Source: Liolophura sinensis (taxonomy: Eukaryota > Mollusca > Polyplacophora > Chitonida > Chitonidae). From it: a stretch of DNA of 64,000 bases. The notes beneath the pieces were generated by a model, which saw only the letters and a list, made by a program, of their open reading frames with translations, was not told where the DNA came from and did no database searches. Position numbers and translations under genes: made by a program. This document shows positions 1 through 11,441 of this stretch, piece after piece. The stretch lies in the NCBI RefSeq assembly GCF_032854445.1, contig NC_088299.1, positions 14,873,608 to 14,937,607 of the forward strand, read 5' to 3'. Numbering within the stretch: position 1 is the first letter of the stretch; each line of letters begins with the position of its first letter.

Positions 1-500
1 CGGTATTATCCATGCAGCTGTATATACATGTACGTGCACATGACCCATGCACTCGTGCTTGATAGCTTAATGGATACAGAGTCATGGTTGTAATAAATCA
101 GAAAGAGAGTCCTTATTCCCTCAATGCTGATCCATATTAATCTACATATAGCCCGAGTACATTAACTGTTGGTGGAGGAATATTGGGATACTCCATACGG
201 CGCGGATTTGACCAGCTAGAGATACATGAAAGTGGATTGCTTATTCGAGCTGTTGTCTATCCTAAAACATTGGTCAACTGCGCTGGCCTCTGACTACAGG
301 CACTCCTCCACCACCAGTGGGTACTCAGTGTACTCGGACTAATTTTATCTATCTATTACCACAGTACCCCATTATACTGTATCAGGACTGTCTCATTGCA
401 AAAGAGACACTGCCTCAATTAAAAATTTGTCAAGACACAAAATCAAAATTTGGTCATAAAACTTTAAACCCGTCACACCTATCCTGTAAGCTATTAGAGC
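1..500. other. Intergenic, nothing recognised
   Basis: AT-rich DNA with no exon-like open frame flanked by splice sites. The short open frame near 317-508 has no recognisable domain, and I take it as chance. Confidence 0.5.
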
Positions 501-504
501 TACA

Positions 505-655
505 TTAAGATACTTGAATTACTAATCATCAGCTCGGGAAGGTGGTTGGTTTACTCCGGACACCCTCCGTGGGGACCTATAAACTGACGTCGTGTATTAA
601 GCGAAACATTTTTGGGCACGGCGTTAAAAACCAATCAAATAAACAAATAAATATT
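505..655 (+). repeat. SINE 3' part (GGCGTTAAAAACCAATCAAATAAA tail)
   Basis: The stretch ends in a tail like CACGGCGTTAAAAACCAATC followed by (AAATA)n. This is the tail type of the abundant SINE family in this window (compare 19.7 kb and 39.97 kb). The body is diverged and the tRNA-like head is not clear. Confidence 0.55.
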
Positions 656-1140
656 AATAATGTATGGTATCCCCTCATTTGACAAAAATCATATTGATTA
701 TTTTTATCGGCTGTTGATCGGATTACTTAGACAAATGCGCTTATCACCAAATTGGAAATGAAATAGAGGTATTATGCACATAGTGGCACTAGGCATATAG
801 AGGCACTGAAAAACATAGAGGTACGAAGCATATCCACGTAGATCGGCACGAATCGACTTGACATACCGTGTGTACCAAACCAAAAGAACAATTCGCCCCT
901 ATTGTATATCACCAGCATGTCATGGACAGGTAGCATAGAACAGACAGACAACTTTTATTGGTATTTAACGAACTGCGCTGAAAAATGAACTACAACACGT
1001 AATATGTAGAGAGTTGCTCATTACGACAGTCTATGCAAATAAAGACTTGGAGTACATGATATACCGGGATACTGAAGGCAAAAAATTATCTGTAAAAACA
1101 TTGGCGCAGTTGTGTAGAATGTACTGACTATCGTAAACTT
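656..1140. other. Intergenic, nothing recognised
   Basis: No coding exon, RNA gene or clear repeat structure was seen. Confidence 0.5.
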
Positions 1141-1142
1141 TC

Positions 1143-1520
1143 CATGTTGGTCTAGCGGTCTCTAAGGTCTCTGGTTCAAACCCCAACAGGGCTGCCCAGT
1201 CACAGTTGGGTGGGGCTGGTTTAAGTGCTTGGAGATTCCATATAGTTGGTTCACTGCACATGTCATGAAGACGAGACAATTTGAAAAAGGGAGTGGATTT
1301 GAGAACAATGCACTGGCTGTCTATCACCGGGTAAATGGGAATTTCCCCAGTGGTGGAAGCTCAGTCTATGGCCCCAAAGGTCGTTGGTTTGAAGTCCCAC
1401 AAGGGTCACATTTGTATCATATGAACATTGTCTATTCAGCTGCCTGACAGAAGTAATTCAGTGGATCACTGGGAAACATCAGTCATTTTAGGCTTAATTA
1501 TAAACTTGTTCCATGAACCA
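1143..1520 (+). repeat. tRNA-derived SINE-like element
   Basis: The 5' part contains TTGGTCTAGCGGT (A-box-like) followed 22 bases on by GGTTCAAACCCC, a good pol III B box. A second B-box-like GGTTTGAAGTCCC lies near 1387. This is typical of a tRNA-derived SINE head, perhaps two nested heads. Right edge and target-site duplication were not resolved. The open frames over it are by-products. Confidence 0.5.
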
Positions 1521-2738
1521 CCTCCCACCCAACACACCTGTCATCATTCTGTAAATGGTTTTGCCGATCCTGAAACGGATCATTGCCGAATACATGTACC
1601 ATTCCACTTGGTCAACATGCACACCGCAATAATGTGATAAATAAACAATTAGTAGCAGCTAAATGCATTTGTTATCAATTATTCATTGAATCAAACACCC
1701 TCTGCTTACCCACATGAAACAATGAACTCATCCTGTAACAAGCACACAACCATCACCAGCCAATCTTCACCCCCTATACAGGTGACAGGTTTGTCCGATA
1801 ATAGCTTCCAGGTAGAAAAAATGACCATTAGACTGATTGCCCTTCCGATGAACACATACATGTGTGTGAAGTGGGAGTGCTGTTCATGGCTCCTGACCTG
1901 GAAGCGTACATGCATTAAAGTAAAAAGAAAAAGGCTCTTGTCAGACAAGGACTCATAAAGGTCAGAAACGACTTCAATAAGGTAAGCTAGCTTTTCGTTA
2001 AACACTGAGGCCGATTCCAAGAAGCTTTTTGACTTGTCAAAGCTTAATTCTTCGATATAATACAAAGTTTACTGCCCATTTAGCTCAGAATTTTATATGT
2101 CAGAACTTACAACAATCTGTTTTTCCATACATTTTTACCTCATGTGATCTTAAAGTAAGGGTTTAATTTAAATTTAAAATTTTGGCTCGAGTCCAACATG
2201 ACTTTTCGCATGAAACTGGACCGTGGAATGAGAAACGAATTTTTCCATTAATAGTGTTTTGCTGTTTGATTTAGTTCTGCTAACTATAATGAGACAGAAT
2301 ACATGTAGAAATCTTTCCTGAACATAATTTTTTTTCTGATCACAGGCTCCCTCGTAAAAATTGAAAAGATATTAAAAACGGAGTTCTAAACAGTACGGAT
2401 TGTGTATGTTCCTGACTCTATAGATTTGGAATAAGGCTGAAACGAGTCGTGTTCGTTAATACCGATGGTGTGATGTTTATGGATACGGTTGAACTGATCC
2501 GCTCATTTTATGTGTTGTTTTGGCTGAACTTCTGTGGATGAGATAACATAAAAAGGATATCACATTGCTACTGCCAGAACAAGAATACATTTCTAAAAAT
2601 TTCTTGAGAAAAGATCAATTGATGTCGTGTCCAGGGTGTAAAAGTCGAATCGAAAGCCCAATCGTATATTAAATACATGCAGAATCAACTTCAAAACGTA
2701 CTTGAAAATCAACTTTTGCGTCTGTGCTTTTGTCTGTA
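1521..2738. other. Upstream region / probable 5' intron of the GPCR gene
   Basis: No coding exon is recognisable. The stretch ends in a pyrimidine-rich run and TGTAG at 2735-2739, which fits a 3' splice site just ahead of the GPCR coding exon. A 5' non-coding exon may therefore lie in this stretch or further upstream. Confidence 0.4.
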
Positions 2739-2739
2739 G
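2723..2739 (+). promoter_or_regulatory. Candidate splice acceptor before GPCR exon
   Basis: A TGTGCTTTTGTCTGTAG tract (pyrimidine-rich, ending in AG) sits about 40 bases before the GPCR start codon. It suggests that the coding exon starts at 2740 and that the 5' UTR is spliced. Confidence 0.45.
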
Positions 2740-2780
2740 TCAAAGTTTCAAAAAAGTTCATAATCAGGCTTGGCCAAAGA

Positions 2781-3827
2781 ATGAACTTCTCAAACATCAC
2801 CAATGTTAATGATGGGTTTCTCGGTAACAGTGACCTTTATGGCGGTTTGAATAACAGCGTGTTGGGGAACTTCACACAGACCACGGAACCATGTGAGGAC
2901 GTCTGGTGCGTCATACAAACAATATGCATCGTTATTATTACCGTCCTAATCATCCTGACTAACTTAATGGACATTGCTGTCATCTACCTCAGTTTTGACA
3001 CCTTCGATGCGCCTGAATACTTCATGCTGTCGTTGGCTTTTGCTGACCTCGGCGTGGGAATACTGGTCACGCCATTTTCCATTCTCCCGTCGTACTACCA
3101 GAGATGGTTGTACGGTTTGGAGTGGTGTTCAGTGACTGCTACCGTGGCAGCCATATTGTGCAGTGTATCAATTTACTCTCTGATGCTGATCAGCGTTGAT
3201 CGATACCTGAACATCATGTACCCACTTCACTCCCTAAGGCTCATCACAAAATCCCGATGCATGGCTGCTATCGCAGTGACGTGGATCTTAAGCCTCGTGG
3301 TGCACGTCGTCAACAAAATAGTGGTGAACAAGTACTACTTCGATGACAGGTCTTATATCTGCTCCATAGACTTTCCAAATCAGCCAACCTTCACCATAAC
3401 TCTCACAGCAACCGTTGTGGCACCGCCTATGGTTATAATTTGTTTTGTTTACGTCCGGATATTCTGCATTGCCACACGCCATCGTGCCAAACTCAACGAG
3501 TTGAGACAGTTATCTTCTCAGGCGCCACAGGCAAGTGCTACAGTTTCTATGCGCTTAACATCTGCGTGGAAAAGTGTTAAAATGTATGTCTTCATCATCG
3601 GTGGATTCTGCTTCGCCTGGATTCCATACTCATTGTTAAACCTGGTACTTTGCACCACTGATTTACAGGTCCCTAAACTTCTTGGCTTCATTATTTTGTG
3701 GAACGCAATGGCCAACTCCTTCTGGAACACCATTATCTACTTTCTCATGCACAAAAAGTACAGAGAAGGTTGTAACAAGATTTTGGAATACGTAACATCC
3801 AGACACAGGATCACAGATCATCGCTGA
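2781..3827 (+). CDS. Class A (rhodopsin-family) G protein-coupled receptor, orphan, GPR21/GPR52- or amine-like
   Basis: Seven-transmembrane receptor of 348 residues with no intron in the coding region. The open frame extends upstream to a GTG at 2724, but the first ATG (2781, A at -3) is the sensible start. The N-terminus is extracellular with sequons NFS (2), NIT (5), NNS (24) and NFT (30). Conserved positions seen: Asn61 (TM1), LAFAD 85-89 (TM2), Trp109 and Cys116 (TM3 disulphide), an intact DRY at 140-142, Trp168 (TM4), Cys194 in the second extracellular loop, CFAWIPY in TM6 (toggle Trp and Pro), and N-T-I-I-Y in TM7 where NPxxY is usual, so the TM7 proline is replaced by Thr. The SVDRY context and the NSFWNTIIY end of TM7 recall GPR21/GPR52, with trace-amine or serotonin-type receptors as alternatives. 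No Asp is seen at the usual amine-binding TM3 position. Ligand unknown. Confidence 0.9.
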   Translation: MNFSNITNVNDGFLGNSDLYGGLNNSVLGNFTQTTEPCEDVWCVIQTICIVIITVLIILTNLMDIAVIYLSFDTFDAPEYFMLSLAFADLGVGILVTPFSILPSYYQRWLYGLEWCSVTATVAAILCSVSIYSLMLISVDRYLNIMYPLHSLRLITKSRCMAAIAVTWILSLVVHVVNKIVVNKYYFDDRSYICSIDFPNQPTFTITLTATVVAPPMVIICFVYVRIFCIATRHRAKLNELRQLSSQAPQASATVSMRLTSAWKSVKMYVFIIGGFCFAWIPYSLLNLVLCTTDLQVPKLLGFIILWNAMANSFWNTIIYFLMHKKYREGCNKILEYVTSRHRITDHR

Positions 3828-4429
3828 TGGTCACTAAATCTGACGTCACTCTTTATATTTATGGTCTAAGTGGTTATCGGTTAGGTGTGATCATTTGCAA
3901 ATAATCACACTGTCGTCGCTGCTCTGGTTTCGCCGCATTTTTTTAAAAAACTAATTCTGCTTAAGCCATTGTGCTGAGGTAAATTGACAAAATAGCTTCA
4001 CTATCTATGCTGTATTTTTTTTTTTATATTTATAGTGGGACTGAGTAAAAGTTAGTATACTTAATTCTCGGATCTTCCACATAATGTTACATGTATGTTT
4101 TTTCTTTTTTTTTGAACTCTCACAGGTTAGGAGACAATATTACATGGACGTACATGTACAATTAGTGACGACCTAATTAAAGTCAGCTGTGAAGATGACA
4201 AGGTTTTTTGCTTGTGCAGTTCAGTTAAAAGCAAAGACCATTGGAAACCTTGTGGACAATCGCACATATACGACAATGGTATGGTGACGTATGCCGCTTT
4301 GTGAAACTGAGCCGTGGGCATTCCGCTTTTCTCGACCAATAAACCTGACCGCCGCCATAAAAGTCAAAGTTCTTGAGTGTGGCGTAAAAAAAAAGACAAT
4401 TAAATTAACGAGAGGGTTAAGGTATCATG
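3828..4429. other. GPCR 3' UTR / downstream flank
   Basis: No coding exon. The stretch contains T-rich runs (about 4012-4024 and 4100-4112) and probably the receptor's 3' UTR. Confidence 0.4.
4338..4343 (+). promoter_or_regulatory. Candidate poly(A) signal AATAAA for the GPCR
   Basis: First AATAAA hexamer I see downstream of the GPCR stop codon, about 510 bases after it. Another lies near 4859. Neither is proven. Confidence 0.25.
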
Positions 4430-4632
4430 TAATTGTACACGTAAAAACGGTAAATTCACAAGACAATATTTAAGGTATGGCATGAAAAACTCTGATAATG
4501 GACACGCAGTTTGGACGAAAATGGTGGAAGGTAGCATGTAACTGTACACATAAAAACGGTAAGCTCACAAGACAATATTTAAGGTATGGCATGAATACTC
4601 TGATCATAGACACGCAGTTCGTACGAGTATGT
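4428..4632. repeat. Imperfect tandem duplication, about 108-bp unit, two copies
   Basis: A unit starting GTAATTGTACACGTAAAAAC at about 4430 recurs from about 4538 as GTAACTGTACACATAAAAAC. Both copies share a CACAAGACAATATTTAAGG core and GACACGCAGTT near the end. Confidence 0.75.
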
Positions 4633-6500
4633 ATAGCCTAATCACGGGATGATTGAAACCCACCGTAATTATTGTACATGTTCAGATTTTTTTACTGTTG
4701 TTTAACACCATATGCCGAAAAATTAATCACTTATGGCTGGAGAAAATCAGAAAGTACTGCCTATCAAAAATTATATATACCCCAGCATTATATGCACTTA
4801 AAATATACTTGTACTTGACAGTCTTAAAGTCACCGCCGACTGATGTGAAAGGGTTTGGTTAATAAACTGAGAGGCTAATCAAACTGTACATTGGATGTTG
4901 TTCTTTTGTTTTTTAAAATACTTTGCCATGCAATGCACTTAATACCCCTCGGTCACAAGTGATAGATAGTATGTAAACAGCGTTATGGAGGCTCTAGTCC
5001 AGCGACCTTGAAGTCAAGGTCAGTTAAAGGCAAGAGTTAGTGTTCTTCTACATGACTGGTGCACGTGTCGTATAAGTTTGTTGAAAATGATTAAAGACTT
5101 CAAGAGGTATCTTGTTTACAAAACTGTCATTAAATATATCTTAAATGAACTCAACAAACTTGGGCAAATTTGGCCAAAATGACCGGAGACGAATAGGGTT
5201 ACTCAGAATGCCTGTGAGCACATGTGGTATAAGTTTGATAAAAATGGCTACCAACATTCGAAAGATATCGCTATAGCTATACCACTAGGTCAATTTTAGC
5301 CATAACAATGCTAACTGAATTTTATAAGATAAAAAATAAGATTTGGAACACCACGGCTTATTTGTTTTCATGCTGATGGAGAGCTATATGCTGGTCAAGA
5401 AACCCTTAAAGACAAAACCCACACAAGAAAACGCCCTGTCAAAAAGAAAATCGGATTCATCGGACTTTCAAGAAAACCCATTTATATCACACATTGCGCA
5501 GAATAACTCTGATGTTGGTTTGCGAACAGGTGTAAATATCCAGCCGTCTAACCTGTCAAACAATAATACTCTCATTTGCATCTGCTTAGAATATTGAATG
5601 AAATCCCTTTGAAGCAGTGTTTGGTTGCATTGTTGTATCTATGTATCCACCAAAACTTGAAAGTGTATACAGGTACGCAAAACCAAGACACAGTCATACC
5701 TATTTAAATAATAGGTATAATGAAATGGCAATCTGATTTCCAAAAAAAAAAAAAAAACAAAAAAAAAAAAACAGACACATGTGCGGAGCGGTTCATCTAT
5801 CTCTGTATCTACCAAAAGTTCAACCAGCTCATTCAAAACACTTGGAGATATGACCTGGACACGGATATAGACGAACAGATGCATACTCAAAACATATGAA
5901 AATCTTGCTACTGGAGCACACAGGAAGCGAGGAGAGACTTCTCAAACCTTTACTTCCAATGTCGAACCAAAGAAACAAATTCAGAAAGATTTAAAACCTC
6001 TAACTTGTTGCTGTTGACACCAACCAGCCCATTAGACTTCACCCATCTAGCTGCAGATCGCATTTTACTTTCATAATGCCCCGACCACCCGCATCCATCC
6101 CACCTTCCCATTAAAAAAAAAGTGCCCGATTTGGAGTATTTCCCAAGTTTTAATCTTCCAAACGAAAGCCTAACCTATTTGATGATAGTAGAATGCACAG
6201 TTTCACTACGTTATAACCCATTCACAATGTCACCTCCCTTACAATTCCAATAGCTGAAATTTTATGGCCTTTATCTGCGTGGCTTGTCATGTGTTCAACT
6301 GGGATTGTAAACATCATCGCTATTTTAGGTAATTTGTGTTTAAAGAGGCTGAATACCGAAGAGTTTTGGCAAATGTCTATTATTATTATATGGATAAATA
6401 TAGGATTTATAGGATACAAGTCACTTTGTATGTAGGAAATGCTATGTTGCATAGAAATTATCATGTAAATCTAGACTATCAGTACTATAATTAATGTCGA
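4633..6500. other. Intergenic, decayed repeats only
   Basis: Around 5040-5300 two diverged units share GTATAAGTTTG(T/A)TGAAAATG-like text, a decayed repeat. An A-rich run lies at 5743-5771. No coding exon was recognised. Confidence 0.45.
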
Positions 6501-7505
6501 ACTCTGCTGTATTGCCAAGGGATTAAGAGGGTAGCCCAGGGAAGCCGGACTGTCCTGCTCAATCCAAGCCCAATGTCGAGCGTATCCACGCTCATCAGGA
6601 ATTCAAACTTGCCTGGGGTACGCCGGGACAACAAGGGCTCATCCAATCAATGAACACGTTAGTTCTGAGAATTGTTATTGACCACGGTGAGTCTCCTTCA
6701 AAAGGAACTCACACTCGGAGCAAATCAATTCTACTTCTTCACTGATTGGAAACCTTGTGTTGTTTAGGTAAGTATCCAGGGGCAAGTTGTAACAATGTTA
6801 ACAGTCCATATGAATAGCGAGCTTACTACCATTGTAACACTACCTTAAGAATGTATGTGAATGTATGATTATAAAGAATGTTATGTAAATGAATATATGT
6901 ACATGTGCGTTATCTTGATTATAAGAAATGTTCACATATATAAATAATAAAAGAATTCTACTTCGTCACTGATTGGAAACCTTGTGTTGTTTAGTATTTC
7001 CAGACCATTGTGAGAACCAATGAAGAATTAAAGGAACGACATAAATTGTCTCATAACACTATATTCCCTAATCATAACTAAATGGGTAAAAACATGAATT
7101 ATTGCCTTTCAGTGAATATCACGTACTTGATCCTGAGTTCAAAAAAGTTAGTTAAAGTTGCGGCGCGCTTTATACATTTTAGAAACTTTCTTACCAATTT
7201 CGAATGGTAATACGTTGACAGATGAGGCTGTTATTTGTGAAAGGTAATTATTTGGGATAGTATAAAATGACAGCAAAAATTCAATTGGATTCGCGCTGAT
7301 CGATTTTCGCGAACAATCTTTGGTATAGCCGCTTTAAAGAATCCTAATTTTGATCAAATCAAGGGACTCGTATTGAAGGAAGGACACAGACAATGCTGCT
7401 TCACTGAACAGACGTGCTCAAGACAACATGATGATCAGTTCTTGGCCACAGTGTGAATTTAATATCTGTCTAGATTAGTCTTTTGTTATTTATTTTATTC
7501 TAGTT
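6501..7505. repeat. Non-coding stretch with a 40-bp direct repeat
   Basis: Nearly identical 40-bp blocks (ATTCTACTTC(T/G)TCACTGATTGG onward to CTTGTGTTGTTTAG) occur at about 6729 and 6956, separated by roughly 190 bases. They may be remnants of a mobile element or a local duplication. No coding function was seen. Confidence 0.55.
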
Positions 7506-7980
7506 AGTAGTATAAAAGGGGCCGAACGTGTTGTATTGTGGAGGCATTTGTTGAGGCATTTGCATATCGTTCGAGTCCGCGCTGCACAACGCATGAGCGA
7601 GCGTGGTGCGCGACGTCACGCGTGGCGAGGATGGGTGACGGCGTGGTCTTAGCGCCTGAATTTCGTTGACATCCGCGCTGCGCAACAACCAATGAGCGAG
7701 GAGCGTGATGCATGACGGATCAATGAACGATGCAGTCGTGTCGTTGAGCCCGCGCTCAGAGCGAGCGCAGCTTCCTCAGCTCCTTTGCCTCCAAACGGAA
7801 CTATGGGTGACCATGCGGGCTTGTAGAGCGTGACGTCACGCACGAGGCACGTTCAGAGTTGAATTTTGTTGACGTCCAAGCTGCACAACCCATGAGCAGG
7901 GCGTGTGACAAACCATGCTCCGCAACCCACGCGGGCGAGGGGCGGGAGGCGCGCTTAAAGCAAGGCGCGTGATGTCTGTC
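7506..7980. promoter_or_regulatory. GC/CpG-rich island with TATA box and CRE palindrome
   Basis: An abrupt GC-rich block in AT-rich DNA. TAGTATAAAAGGGG at about 7508-7521 is a textbook TATA box on the + strand. GCGTGACGTCACGC at 7828-7841 is a perfect 14-bp palindrome around the CREB/ATF site TGACGTCA, and CGACGTCACG at 7611-7620 is a second CRE-like core. A module like CCGCGCTGCACAACGCATGAGC recurs in degenerate form near 7576, 7670 and 7868. No coding exon follows. It may be an orphan promoter or the promoter part of a decayed mobile element. Confidence 0.5.
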
Positions 7981-8011
7981 AGTTTTTTGTGTACATATTT
8001 ATGTTTTTATT

Positions 8012-8160
8012 GGATTATTATGTTAGACGCCACACTCCAGGACATATATATGGGTGGAGGAAACAGATTGCGAGGGGTAAACCACTAATGTCCTTTCCTA
8101 TGGCGAGTTGACGAAGGAAATCATGGTGCCCACAGTAAACCTTCATCATCATCCAGGTAC
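8012..8160 (-). repeat. SINE-related body fragment
   Basis: Carries GGGTAAACCACTAATGTCC-type text shared with fragments near 14.2, 20.9, 22.2, 30.8 and 41.3 kb (consensus GTAAACCACTGACCTTTGGCAAGTAACTGACAAAC). This is an old dispersed element. Confidence 0.45.
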
Positions 8161-8199
8161 ATGTATACAGGTATGAGACAAACCTCCGAACTGCAAGCC

Positions 8200-8465
8200 A
8201 CAGCTCAAACAGCGAGAGCTGGAGTAGGTCCTGCCATCTCTTTGGTCAGCAGACGATCGGCTGAGGTGAGAACAAAGTTTTCGGCCCTGGGATCACGAAG
8301 CCATCTTAGACTCAGCTTAAAATTCCAAATTACGTTAAAATCATATGCAACAAGGTCAAAATACTGCTTGACAACGTACATTCTGAGTATGTTATTGTAC
8401 AACAAATTTCAGCTAAATAATGTAAAGGAACAAACCAAATTTGATGATTGAAATTGCATCACGTG
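8200..8465. repeat. Dispersed repeat shared with 46.7-46.9 kb
   Basis: GGGATCACGAAGCCATCTTAGACT ... CAAGGTCAAAATACTGCTTGACAACGTACATTCTG matches a block at about 46765-46920 in order and spacing. Family unknown, non-coding. Confidence 0.6.
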
Positions 8466-8639
8466 ACCTGTTAAAAATGTTAGGCAACTATTTTAGATCA
8501 CATTTGCTATAACTTGTCAATTGAAAACAGTTTTACAATGTTATTTAAAGGAGATGAAGAAAAAAGGGGCTGAATGTTTTTGAACTAAACAAATTCCTGA
8601 AGGAAACATGTCTTTTTGTGCCTCTGGAACATGGTGAGA

Positions 8640-8790
8640 GAGGCGATCCTTAAATTAATTGTCAACAAAAGTTGCCTAACTTTTGGACAAGTTACATGAT
8701 ACAGTCTGTACTGTTTTCGCCTTCAGTGACAAAGAGTGCCGATTCAAAACTGTTCCATTTGGAACTTTCTCTTCGCTCTTGCATGCAATT
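8640..8790. repeat. Dispersed repeat shared with 19.75-19.87 kb
   Basis: GTCAACAAAAGTTGCCTAAC ... CAAGTTACATGATACAGTC ... TTCAGTGACAAAGAGT aligns with the block just below SCAP exon 16. Diverged copies of one mobile family, type unknown. Confidence 0.55.
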
Positions 8791-9725
8791 GAGAGATTCT
8801 GACCACATCACTGTCATGTCTGGAATTATTTTGCAAGAAAACACACAATTGCTCTTCAATGGAATAATAAACACCTGACATCTGAAGTTGAGAAAATAAA
8901 CAAATATTTTAATATTTTCCAACTTTTCCAACTGAATATTATTGGTGAATAGTTTAGGCAATTGGGAAATACACAGCTACACCAGTAATTGTAAACTGTA
9001 GTCTTGATGTGATATGCTGTGCTAGCCTGGACAAGTGTGGGGAGACAGAGCTGGAGAGTTGTGTATGTTACACAGTACATCAGTGTATCTACTTGTGTTC
9101 AAGTACAGGTACTTTTAACCTTAATGTTACAGACAAATGCAGATAAATTTGCATTTCTATTTACAGACATTCGGAGGTACATTTGCTATGGTGTTATAGA
9201 CAAATGAAGATGTTTCATTTCTCATCCTGTAACAGACAATTGAGGGCACATAAACTTTCTTCCTTATTAAGAAAGCTAGCATATTTAAAGCATTAAAATA
9301 GGATGGACAAAAAAATAAATAAAAATAAAATAGGCAGGTTACAAAATCACATGATCTGGGAATAATAAATAAACGCAAGCTTAAAGCCTGTTGATCACAT
9401 GTATCTTCTATTTTCAGTATCTAAACCAATTAAACTTTTCAATGTGATGCTTTTTTCCTTCGGACAGACAATCTGCACCCTCACAATCCACTAATTCAAC
9501 AAATGTATCATATTGTCCTGACAGGTAATAGGTAACAGGTCATGAGGTTCAAAGCAACACAAATCACACTCAATATACAATATACAAAGAATACAAACTT
9601 TCCTAAAATGAGTAACAAATTTGTATGAATGACTCCTGCTCTCTTATATACACCCTCCCAGTCCCTAAATAAGGATCAAATTCACATGAATGAGTTTTAA
9701 TCTGTCACATATGCTCCCAGCAATG
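8791..9725. other. Intergenic, nothing recognised
   Basis: AT-rich with no exon-like structure. It may include distal SCAP 3' UTR sequence, but I see no decisive poly(A) site. Confidence 0.4.
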
Positions 9726-9727
9726 GC

Positions 9728-9895
9728 AGCATCTATTTATTTATTTACTTATTTATTCGATTGGAGTCTTATGCTATACTGAAGATTATTTCACTTGTAC
9801 TACAGCCAGAATTATAGAGCAGAAAAGCAGGCAGAACCTGGGCAGAACCCGGGCCAAACCCAGCACCATCTGCAAGTTGCTGACAATCGTGGTAA
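9728..9895 (-). repeat. Diverged SINE-A copy, 3' part
   Basis: The TTTATTTATTTACTTATTTATTCGATTGG tail in reverse orientation is followed by diverged text up to CATCTGCAAGTTGCTGAC, matching the reverse complement of the full SINE at 19.5 kb. Confidence 0.6.
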
Positions 9896-11219
9896 CATCA
9901 GGTTCCAAAGATCATGCTGGTTTTCGCTTTAATACAATTTTAAACATTACAGAGCTATCACTATATCTAATTAACAGTATGTGTGGAGTGTAAACATACG
10001 AAAACTCCAGTACATGCTTATGTACACATTGATGAGAATGATCATAAACAATAACATTATATGGCTGTACTTTGTACACAACAACTTACTCATAAATATA
10101 TAAATTATATAAAAGCATACTTTAAAACTTACTGCTGCAATAACTCCAATATGAACAGTTACAGCAATGTGTGTGGTACCAAACTTTTCATTGTGGCAAT
10201 GAGTAAAAAAAAAAAAACACTGCTTGATTCAGGTGGATGTCAAAATCTCTAACATCTCAAAAATATCACACTTCGTTCCTGAAATATACATAAATCAATA
10301 GTACAGCATTTTGGCCCGTGTCACAGAAGTGTTGACTGACTTATAGAGTGCGTTACTGACGTGATTCAAAATAACAGATAAAGAATCAGCAATTCAACCT
10401 TTTCAACCATCTCTGTAGCCAATATTTTGAAACACTCTGAGAGAACTATGAGTGTAGAGCAATAATTTGCAGTTTTATGAAGCTTGTCACAAACAAATTT
10501 TGTGTCACTTTAAAAACAATTGAATGCATAAATTCCACTGGGAAAACAAATTTTGTGTCACTTTAAAAACAATTGAATGCATAAATTCCACTGAAGAAAG
10601 TGCTTTACCGGTTGAAAAGGTTGAAGATTTACAGCATATGAATACCTGGCTTTAATTTTTGTGTGGATTTCTTACACTGATGTCACTGAAGCCAAATGCT
10701 TTAACTCTATGGTTGGCTTTATGGGCCACATTAGTATTTACTGACCGTCTTTCTCTCCTGGGAAAACATTCTGGAGATGGAACTTCATTTGTGCAACGTA
10801 CACCAGTATAATATGAGCTTTTCTTCTATCAAAAAAAAAATTTTTTTCGTCAAGAAAAAGATAATGACCTCACTGGCTAATCCATAAAGCATACAATAGA
10901 CTTCTAACATTTAAATGCATTCAACTGTGAGTAAAAAAAAAAAAAATTAGAAAAAAATTAGAAAACCCATATATAAATGTACATGTAGTTTTCAGAGGAT
11001 TGTTTGCACAGATTTCCCAGTTTCATTTTTGGGGTCTCTTCCAATTAATTAAGGCTCTACCTGAGGTGATTTAAATATTGTATTACCTTAGGAAACCTGC
11101 AACTGGTACAATGAAACACAATATGACATCAGAGAATAAAGACATACCCAGACATGTACATTTACACACATGGGGACATTACATAATGGTGACAGATGGA
11201 CTGGTGTGGATAAATACTG
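9896..11219 (-). other. Downstream flank, possibly SCAP 3' UTR
   Basis: Sequence following the SCAP stop codon (reading the - strand). It contains a 53-bp tandem duplication and an inverted-repeat element (separate entry). ATTAAA hexamers on the - strand occur near 10652 and 9692, and AATAAA in the T-rich SINE tail near 9733. The transcript end cannot be fixed. Confidence 0.35.
10391..10628. mobile_element. MITE-like element with 16-bp inverted ends
   Basis: TTCAACCTTTTCAACC at 10393-10408 is the perfect reverse complement of GGTTGAAAAGGTTGAA at 10610-10625. Inside, a 53-bp segment (ACAAATTTTGTGTCACTTTA ... AATTCCACTG) is tandemly duplicated from about 10491. A shorter relative with imperfect ends is at about 32553-32757. 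No clear target-site duplication, so the mobile-element call is tentative. Confidence 0.45.
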
Positions 11220-11441
11220 TTACTGTGCTGTTTTTTCTAACACTGTGGGAAACTGGATGACATGGATTTGGCTGCCGTAGTCACAAATGACACAGGTGTT
11301 GCTAACAGCTGAGGTATTGCCGACAACAGGGGAGGTGCCAATGACCTTAAGGAAGTTGACAGAGTAAGGTCGCCCCGGGGAGCCGATGTTTACCTTCTTC
11401 ACCATCTCACCTGTAGTGACATCCCATAGACAGACACAACC
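11220..11441 (-). CDS. SCAP: SCAP coding exon 24 (C-terminus, stop)
   Basis: Residues 1261-1333. [20 protein letters not shown] ... [20 protein letters not shown] then KTAQ and TAA. Matches GCVSFWDLNYGDLL ... [20 protein letters not shown] at the SCAP C-terminus. Acceptor TTGACAG. Confidence 0.97.
   Translation of the reverse strand, partial: GCVCLWDVTTGEMVKKVNIGSPGRPYSVNFLKVIGTSPVVGNTSAVSNTCVICDYGSQIHVIQFPTVLEKTAQ

Noticed and set aside
2724-2780. GPCR start extended to 2724
   Set aside because: The codon there is GTG, and the stretch is a probable splice acceptor tract; eukaryotic start is ATG at 2781.
7500-7850. Overlapping basic open frames on the - strand
   Set aside because: Low-stop GC-rich island in several frames at once; compositional artefact.
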